NCBI RefSeq assembly: GCF_900091605.1
Contig: NZ_FMCQ01000007.1
Span: 246,860 to 310,859 of the forward strand
Length of the DNA: 64,000 nt
Source: Micromonospora tulbaghiae
GTDB taxonomy: Bacteria > Actinomycetota > Actinomycetes > Mycobacteriales > Micromonosporaceae
Direction: 5' to 3'
The position numbers and the translations under genes are program-made. This document shows, piece by piece, positions 59,897 through 64,000 of this stretch. Within the stretch, counting starts at the first letter, position 1. Every line of letters starts with the position of its first letter. The notes under the pieces were generated by a model that was not told the DNA's origin, made no database searches, and worked only from the letters and a program-made list of their open reading frames with translations.

Positions 59897-60921
59897 ACGA
59901 GCTGCTGGTCATCGGGCTCTACGCCCTGCTCGCCGGCGCTGTCGTCGGCGCGCTCGGCGTCGGCGCGCTGCGGCTGGTGCGCCACCGGTCGATCCTCGCG
60001 CACATCGCGGCGCTGCTCGCGGTCACGATCGCCTCGGTGACGGCGGGCGTCACGGCCGTCGCCCAGGCCATGTTCCTGTCCGCGCACGACCTCCAGGTCG
60101 TCCTCGTCACGGTCGCGGCGTCCGCGGCTCTCAGCCTGGCCGTCGGGGTGGCGTTCGCCCGCCGGCTGGCGCAGGCGGCGGTCTGGGCCGACCAGGCCCG
60201 GCAGCGGGAACGGCAGCTGGAGGCCGGGCGCCGTGAGCTGGTCGCGTGGGTCTCGCACGATCTGCGTACGCCGCTGGCCGGGCTGCGGGCGATGGCGGAG
60301 GCGCTGGAGGACCGGGTGGTCGACGAGCCGGCGGCGGTGGCCGAGTACCACCGGCGGATCCGGGTCGAGACGGACCGGATGACGCGTCTGGTCGACGACC
60401 TGTTCGAGCTGTCCCGGATCACCGCCGGAGCGTTGCGGCCCGCGCTGTCCCCGGTCCCGCTCGGCGACGTGGTCTCCGACGCGATCGCCGCCACCGCGCC
60501 GCTGGCCGCCGACCGGCGGGTCCGGGTGCTCGCCCCGGAGACCGGCTGGCCGACCGTCCGGGCCGCCGAGGCCGAACTCGCCCGCGTCGTGACGAACCTG
60601 CTGGTCAACTCGGTGCGGTACACGCCACCGGACGGCACCGTGCGCATCGACGCCGGACGGGACGACGACGACGCGTGGCTCGCCGTCTCCGACACCTGCG
60701 GCGGCATTCCCGAGGCGGACCTGCCCCGGGTGTTCGACGTGGCGTTCCGGGGCACCCGGGCCCGTACCCCCGCACCGGCCGGCGCCGGCGAGGCGGCGCC
60801 GGCCGGCGGCGGGCTGGGCCTGGCGATCGTGCGCGGGCTGGTCGAGGCGCACGGCGGGCGGGTGCACGCGCACAACGTGACCGGCGGGTGCCGGTTCGTC
60901 GTCCGCCTGCCGGCGGTCTGA
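59893..60921 (+). CDS. Sensor histidine kinase
   Basis: 342-residue membrane kinase. Three hydrophobic segments fill residues 1-95 with almost no extracellular loop, so it probably senses membrane or intramembrane cues. Then come the H-box LVAWVSHDLRTPLAG, N-box VVTNLLVNSVRYTPPDG, G1 SDTCGGIPEADL (Cys-Gly in place of the usual Gly-Pro) and G2 GGGLGLAIVRGL. A Pro/Ala insert precedes G2. The start GTG 59893 overlaps the regulator stop. Confidence 0.92.
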   Translation: MNELLVIGLYALLAGAVVGALGVGALRLVRHRSILAHIAALLAVTIASVTAGVTAVAQAMFLSAHDLQVVLVTVAASAALSLAVGVAFARRLAQAAVWADQARQRERQLEAGRRELVAWVSHDLRTPLAGLRAMAEALEDRVVDEPAAVAEYHRRIRVETDRMTRLVDDLFELSRITAGALRPALSPVPLGDVVSDAIAATAPLAADRRVRVLAPETGWPTVRAAEAELARVVTNLLVNSVRYTPPDGTVRIDAGRDDDDAWLAVSDTCGGIPEADLPRVFDVAFRGTRARTPAPAGAGEAAPAGGGLGLAIVRGLVEAHGGRVHAHNVTGGCRFVVRLPAV

Positions 60922-60977
60922 CCGCCCGGCTCACCGGGGCGGGCGGGTCGCCGCCGACGGCGGGCCTGGCGGGCCGG

Positions 60978-62615
60978 TCAGCCGGCGTCCGGGGGACCGG
61001 TCTCCACCAGGCGTCCCTCGGCCAGGCGCAGCCAGCGGCCGACGTTGATCGCGGTGAGGAACCGCTCGTCGTGGCTCACCACCAGCAAGGCGCCCCGGTA
61101 GGCGTTGAGCGCGCTCTCCAACTGGCCGACGCTGACCAGGTCGAGGTTGTTCGTCGGCTCGTCGAGCAGCAGGAGCTGCGGGGCCGGTTCGGCACCGAGG
61201 ACGCAGGCGAGCGTGGCGCGCAGCCGCTCGCCGCCGGAGAGCACCCCCACCGGGAGATGCGCTCGCGGGCCGCGGAACAGGAAGCGGGCGAGCAGGTTCA
61301 TCCGCTGCGCGTCAGGGGCCTGCGGCGCGAACGCGGCGAGGTTCTCCGCCACGGTACGGTCCAGGTCCAGCAGGTCCAGCCGCTGCGACAGGTACGCGAT
61401 CCGGCCCTCGGCGCGGGCGATCCGGCCGCTCTCGGGCTCCAGGCCGCCGTCGATCAGGCGCAGCAGTGTGGACTTGCCCGCGCCGTTGGCGCCGAGCAGG
61501 GCGATCCGCTCCGGGCCACGGATCGTCAGGTCGACACCGTCGGCGGCGAACAGGGACCGCTCGCCGTGCCGGACCCGGACCCGTTCGGCGGTCAGCAGCG
61601 TGCGTCCGGCCGGCACGTTCGTGGCGGGCAACTCCACCGTGATCCGCTGCTCGTCGCGCAGCGCCCGCTCGGCCTCGTCCAGCCGCGCCCGGGCGTCGTC
61701 GACCCGCCCGGAGTGCATCTCGTTCGCCCGGCCGGCGGACTCCTGGGCGTTGCGCTTCATGGTCCCGGCGAAGATCTTCGGCAGGCCGGCGCTCTTCAGG
61801 TTGCGGGAGGCGTTGCCGGCCCGCCGGGCGGCCCGCTCGCGGGCCTCCTGCAACTCCCGCTTCTCCCGCCTGAGGTCCTGTTCGGCGCTGCGGACGTTCT
61901 TCTCCGCCACCTCCTGCGCGGCCCGCACCGTCGCCTCGTACGAGGTGAAGTTGCCGCCGTGGAAGCGCATCTCGCCGCGGTCGAGTTCGGCGATGCGCTC
62001 CATCCGGTCCAGCAGCGCCCGGTCGTGGCTGACCAGCAGCAGGCAGCCGTTCCACTGCTCCAGCACGTCGTACAGCCGGTGCCGGGCGTCGAGGTCGAGG
62101 TTGTTCGTGGGCTCGTCCAGCAGCAGCACGTCGGGCTGCTTGAGCAGTTGCGCCGCCAGGCCGAGGGAGACGACCTGCCCACCGCTGAGCGTGTCCAGGC
62201 GCCGGTCGAAGGCGAGGTCGCCGAGGCCGAGCCGGTCGAGCTGGGCGCGGGTGCGTTCCTCGATGTCCCAGTCGCTGCCGATGGTGGTGAAGTGCTTCTC
62301 GTCGGCGTCGCCGGCCTCGATGGCGTGCAGCGCCGCGATCAGCGGGGCGATCTCCAGCACCTCGGCCACTGTCAGGCCGGCGGCCAGCGGCAGGCTCTGC
62401 GGGAGGTAGCCCAGCACGCCGTTGACAGTGATCGACCCGGCGGCGGGCCGGTGTTCACCTGCGATCAGCTTGAGCAGCGTGCTCTTGCCGGCCCCGTTCG
62501 GCGCGACCAGGCCCGTACGGCCCCCGCCGAGCGTGAAGGAGAGGTCCTGGAAGACCGGGGTGTCGTCCGGCCAGGAGAAGGTCAGGTTCGAGCAGACGAT
62601 GAAGGAATGGGACAT
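60978..62615 (-). CDS. ABC-F ATPase (ribosome-protection/resistance type)
   Basis: 545 residues with two ABC domains on one chain and no membrane segment. Domain 1 has APNGAGKST, LSGGQ, VLLLDEPTNNLD; domain 2 has GANGAGKST, LSGGERLR, LLLLDEPTNNLD. A charged linker (about 230-320) joins them. ABC-F proteins bind the ribosomal E site; many give resistance to macrolides, lincosamides, streptogramins or pleuromutilins, others are housekeeping. ATG 62615 (MSHSFIVCSN) is chosen. A 335-nt region upstream holds a possible leader peptide and a palindrome, a layout common for drug-inducible ABC-F genes. Confidence 0.9.
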   Translation of the reverse strand: MSHSFIVCSNLTFSWPDDTPVFQDLSFTLGGGRTGLVAPNGAGKSTLLKLIAGEHRPAAGSITVNGVLGYLPQSLPLAAGLTVAEVLEIAPLIAALHAIEAGDADEKHFTTIGSDWDIEERTRAQLDRLGLGDLAFDRRLDTLSGGQVVSLGLAAQLLKQPDVLLLDEPTNNLDLDARHRLYDVLEQWNGCLLLVSHDRALLDRMERIAELDRGEMRFHGGNFTSYEATVRAAQEVAEKNVRSAEQDLRREKRELQEARERAARRAGNASRNLKSAGLPKIFAGTMKRNAQESAGRANEMHSGRVDDARARLDEAERALRDEQRITVELPATNVPAGRTLLTAERVRVRHGERSLFAADGVDLTIRGPERIALLGANGAGKSTLLRLIDGGLEPESGRIARAEGRIAYLSQRLDLLDLDRTVAENLAAFAPQAPDAQRMNLLARFLFRGPRAHLPVGVLSGGERLRATLACVLGAEPAPQLLLLDEPTNNLDLVSVGQLESALNAYRGALLVVSHDERFLTAINVGRWLRLAEGRLVETGPPDAG

Positions 62616-62750
62616 CGGGAAGACGACCTCGGAGTGAGGGCAGGCGGACCGGAGCCGCCCGGCAGGTGGACATGGTCTCGGGGAACGACGAAGCGACCAC
62701 GGCAAACGGCGCTGATCCGCGCGTGCCGGTGGTCTGTCACATGCCCGGGC

Positions 62751-62780
62751 TCACCCGGAGATGTCGTCGTCACCCGCCAT
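62751..62780 (-). CDS. Possible 9-residue leader peptide of the ABC-F gene
   Basis: ATG 62780 opens MAGDDDISG-stop with AGGGAGA at good distance upstream. A small hairpin (62745-62758, CCGGGCTCACCCGG) overlaps its stop. It lies about 135 nt before the ABC-F start on the same strand. Leader ORFs that sense stalled ribosomes are common ahead of ABC-F resistance genes; this assignment rests on position and ribosome-binding site only. Confidence 0.35.
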   Translation of the reverse strand: MAGDDDISG

Positions 62781-62798
62781 GTCTGATCTCCCTGCTTG

Positions 62799-62813
62799 CC
62801 AGTCCTGGACTGG
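62799..62813. promoter_or_regulatory. Perfect inverted repeat upstream of the ABC-F leader
   Basis: CCAGTCCTGGACTGG (7-bp arms around one base) lies in the divergent region between the ABC-F and efflux genes, just ahead of the leader ribosome-binding site. It may be an operator or part of a leader RNA hairpin. Confidence 0.4.
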
Positions 62814-62952
62814 ATCACTCCGCTCCACCGTAGCACCGACGACGCTCGCGAGCCGGTCCCGCAGACGGGCGTGCCGGAGCTGGTGGACCGCGAGTGGCGC
62901 GTGACCTGCGTTACCTCTCGCCGAGACGGGAATGTGATCACGGGAGGCGCAT

Positions 62953-64000
62953 TTGACTCAGGGTGTGAGTGCCGCACCCTCTCGCGCCCGGCCGCACGCC
63001 GACCGGACCGGGACGCCCCAGAAGACCGATGCCGCCCCGACGCCCACCACGGGCGACCTGATGAGCCGGAGCCAGCGGCTCAAGCTCGTGCTGGTCCTCG
63101 GCTCGCTGATCGCTGTGGGTCCGCTGACCATCGACATGTACCTGCCCGCGCTGCCCGCCATCGTCAGCGACTTCGCGACCACGTCGGCGGCGGTCCAGCT
63201 GACGCTCACCGGCACGCTCGCCGGGCTCGCCGTCGGGCAGCTGCTGATCGGGCCGCTGTCGGACGCGATCGGGCGGCGCCGCCCGCTGATCGCCGGTCTC
63301 CTGCTGCACATCCTGGCGTCGGCGCTGTGTGTGGTCGCCCCGAACGTCGCCGTCCTCGGCGTCCTGCGCGTCGTGCAGGGCCTCGGTGTCGCCGCGACCG
63401 CCGTGGTGGCGATGGCGGTGGTACGTGACCTGTTCAGCGGGTCGGCGTTCGCCACCATGCTGTCCCGGCTGCTGCTGGTGATGGGCGCGGCACCGGTGCT
63501 CGCCCCGACGCTGGGTGGCGGCGTGCTGCGGTGGACCGACTGGCGCGGCGTCTTCGTGGTCCTGGCTGTCTTCGGGGTGCTGCTCGTCGCGCTGGCCACG
63601 CTCGCGCTGCCCGAGACGCTGCCGCCCGCGCGTCGCCAGCGCGGCGGGGTCGTCGCGACCGTGAAGACGTACGGCGGGCTGCTGCGGGACCGGGTCTTCG
63701 TCGGTCTGGTCCTGGTCGCCGGGCTGGCCATGGCCGCGCTGTTCGCGTACGTCGCGGGGTCGTCGTTCGTCCTCCAGGACACCTACGGGCTCGACGAGCA
63801 GGAGTTCGGCCTGGCGTTCGGCGCGGGCGCGGTGGGCCTGATCGGCGCCACCCAGTACAACGTGCGGCTGCTGCGCCGCTACCAGTCGCAGTGGATCCTG
63901 GTGACCTCGCTGGCGGCGGGAACGGTGGCCGGGCTGGCCCTGGTCGTGTTCGCCGCGACCGGCTTCGGTGGGCTGCCCGCCCTGCTCGTGTCGCTGTGGC
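62953..64000 (+). CDS. Bcr/CflA-type MFS drug exporter (3' end cut by window)
   Basis: The frame is open to the window edge. After a hydrophilic N-terminus come MFS segments with the family marks AVGPLTIDMYLPALPAIVSDF (Asp in the first helix), QLLIGPLSDAIGRRRPLI (motif A) and VVRDLFSGSAFATMLSRLLLVMGAAPVLAPTLGG. At least nine membrane segments are present before the cut. TTG 62953 has GGGAGG 6 nt upstream and is favoured; GTG 62965 and ATG 63061 are alternatives. It is divergent from an ABC-F gene, so the two may form a resistance pair. Confidence 0.85.
   Translation, partial: MTQGVSAAPSRARPHADRTGTPQKTDAAPTPTTGDLMSRSQRLKLVLVLGSLIAVGPLTIDMYLPALPAIVSDFATTSAAVQLTLTGTLAGLAVGQLLIGPLSDAIGRRRPLIAGLLLHILASALCVVAPNVAVLGVLRVVQGLGVAATAVVAMAVVRDLFSGSAFATMLSRLLLVMGAAPVLAPTLGGGVLRWTDWRGVFVVLAVFGVLLVALATLALPETLPPARRQRGGVVATVKTYGGLLRDRVFVGLVLVAGLAMAALFAYVAGSSFVLQDTYGLDEQEFGLAFGAGAVGLIGATQYNVRLLRRYQSQWILVTSLAAGTVAGLALVVFAATGFGGLPALLVSLW

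Noticed and set aside
60921..60978. Hairpin between the kinase and ABC-F stops
   Set aside because: Only short imperfect GC stems (5-8 bp) can be drawn; not strong enough to call a terminator.

Overview
The window is high-GC actinomycete DNA, most like a Micromonosporaceae (Micromonospora-type) chromosome. The grounds are the GC-rich third positions, the many 1-4 nt ATGA/GTGA/TGATG gene overlaps, a desferrioxamine (des) locus, IdeR/DmdR-type iron boxes, a Tat/Sec-rich secretome, and a hairpin repeat (arms TCGATCATGAAGTT...) that I associate with this family. No tRNA, rRNA, CRISPR array, IS element or phage was seen. Both ends cut a gene.

Region 1 (1-7.6 kb): the end of a secreted protein gene; a CBM2 + PL9 pectate lyase behind a promoter overlapped by a LacI-type operator; then an iron-box-controlled ferric-siderophore uptake operon (ATPase, lipoprotein, fused double permease, siderophore-interacting reductase). 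Region 2 (7.65-15.8 kb): desA-desB-desC-desD on the minus strand facing the uptake operon, and, divergently from desA across two iron boxes, a penicillin-acylase-like gene coupled to a second acyltransferase (desG/desH type). Region 3 (15.8-26.4 kb): a membrane hydrolase, thioredoxin-like protein, epoxide hydrolase, two divergent secreted proteins sharing one C-terminal domain, an isochorismatase-type hydrolase gene broken by a piece of an E1-alpha dehydrogenase gene, an SGNH esterase and a repeat-bearing membrane protein.

Region 4 (26.5-45.4 kb) is the most interesting: an apparently complete small biosynthetic gene cluster. Myo-inositol-1-phosphate synthase, inositol monophosphatase, inositol dehydrogenase and a DegT aminotransferase would make scyllo-inosamine from glucose-6-phosphate. 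Two AMP-forming ligases, two carrier domains (one fused to a BtrH-like acyltransferase), a BtrK-like decarboxylase, two acyl-CoA-dehydrogenase-fold flavoenzymes and a flavin reductase would build an acyl group on a carrier and transfer it. A free condensation domain, a GT2 glycosyltransferase, an MFS exporter and a SARP regulator complete it. The predicted product is an acylated, perhaps glycosylated, aminocyclitol; I do not recognise a known compound.

Region 5 (45.4-52.4 kb): class I ribonucleotide reductase nrdAB under tandem NrdR-like boxes and a cobalamin riboswitch. A near-identical second cobalamin riboswitch lies ahead of an unexpected thioesterase-LysE exporter pair. A PrsW-like protease and a Clp-N-domain protein are also here. 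Region 6 (52.4-58.5 kb): a Cys-containing leader peptide followed by seven overlapping genes (class II aldolase, sulfonate/taurine-type ABC transporter, MBL hydrolase, amidohydrolase), probably an organosulfur uptake and breakdown operon. Region 7 (58.5-64 kb): a DM13 protein divergent from a two-component system across a perfect 16-bp palindrome, an ABC-F ATPase with a possible leader peptide, and the start of a Bcr/CflA-type efflux pump.
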